This document shows, piece by piece, positions 5,890-5,929 of a stretch of DNA of 5,929 bases. The notes under the pieces were generated by a model. That model was not told the origin of the DNA. It did no database searches and saw only the letters and a list, made by a program, of their open reading frames with translations. Each line of letters begins with the position of its first letter. The first letter of the stretch is position 1. The position numbers and the translations under genes were made by a program. The stretch is from NCBI GenBank assembly GCA_902470065.1, contig CABRFA010000033.1:1-5929 (forward strand). The letters are read 5' to 3'. This DNA comes from an uncultured Collinsella sp. Its GTDB lineage: Bacteria; Actinomycetota; Coriobacteriia; Coriobacteriales; Coriobacteriaceae.

Positions 5890-5929
5890 ATAATAACCTA
5901 TGATTCGAGAACTGTGCAAGCACTTTTTT
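5890..5929 (-). promoter_or_regulatory. tRNA-Leu promoter, upstream part cut by window edge
   Basis: Minus strand: -35 TTGCAC (5914-5919) and -10 TATTAT (5890-5895) with an 18-base spacer (or TTATTA at 17). It is preceded by AAAAAAGTGC at the window edge, the same block as in the two tRNA-Gly promoters. Unlike those, the tRNA begins 57 bases after the -10, so the primary transcript has a 5' leader of about 50 bases (5833-5889), which holds the short inverted repeat GTTG/CAAC. Confidence 0.8.

Overview
This window is GC-rich and every supported gene lies on the minus strand, so transcription runs from high to low coordinates. Three kinds of content alternate. There are housekeeping tRNA genes (Leu-GAG, then Gly-GCC / Cys-GCA / Gly-GCC, then a third Gly-GCC cut by the left edge). 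There is a two-gene phosphatase/anti-sigma-type signalling operon. There is also one family GH13 alpha-glucosidase gene, broken by a frameshift. The style of the GH13 protein (an FRIDVAHGL active-site block typical of actinobacterial alpha-glucosidases), the GC-rich coding with AT-rich promoters, and the PP2C/STAS/HATPase proteins suggest an actinomycetote. A gut member of the Coriobacteriia such as Collinsella is my guess, but this is inference and no marker gene in the window settles it.

Layout, in the direction of transcription. At the right edge, a promoter (about 5890-5929) drives tRNA-Leu(GAG) (5742-5832), which ends at a perfect UUCG-loop terminator (5709-5730). Only 26 bases after that hairpin starts a 781-residue cytoplasmic PAS-GAF-GAF-PP2C (SpoIIE/RsbU-type) phosphatase (3337-5682). 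A 248-residue protein fusing a STAS domain (anti-sigma factor antagonist) to an RsbW-like HATPase kinase domain (2512-3258) follows. A promoter inside 2419-2469 then starts the tRNA cluster Gly-Cys-Gly (2105-2406), with a hairpin plus T-run after each tRNA. The alpha-glucosidase gene (195-1926) follows, and finally another promoter (66-115) for a tRNA-Gly whose 3' end is outside the window.

How the parts work together. The phosphatase and the STAS-kinase fusion contain all three enzymatic roles of a partner-switching cascade (sensor phosphatase, serine-phosphorylated switch protein, switch kinase) in two adjacent genes. No sigma factor or other final target is visible. The signal is presumably an intracellular ligand, or the redox or nucleotide state, sensed by PAS/GAF domains, since no membrane segments are seen. 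The alpha-glucosidase would release glucose from maltose- or isomaltose-type oligosaccharides, but as sequenced it stops after 290 residues. All three tRNA promoters share an identical A-tract/-35 block (A6-GT-N-CTTGC on the minus strand), a candidate UP-element-like signature of stable RNA promoters in this organism.

No long gene-free stretch is present: the longest non-coding intervals (54-194, 1927-2066 and 2407-2511) are under 150 bases each and are described below. No CRISPR array, insertion sequence, integrase or phage gene was seen.
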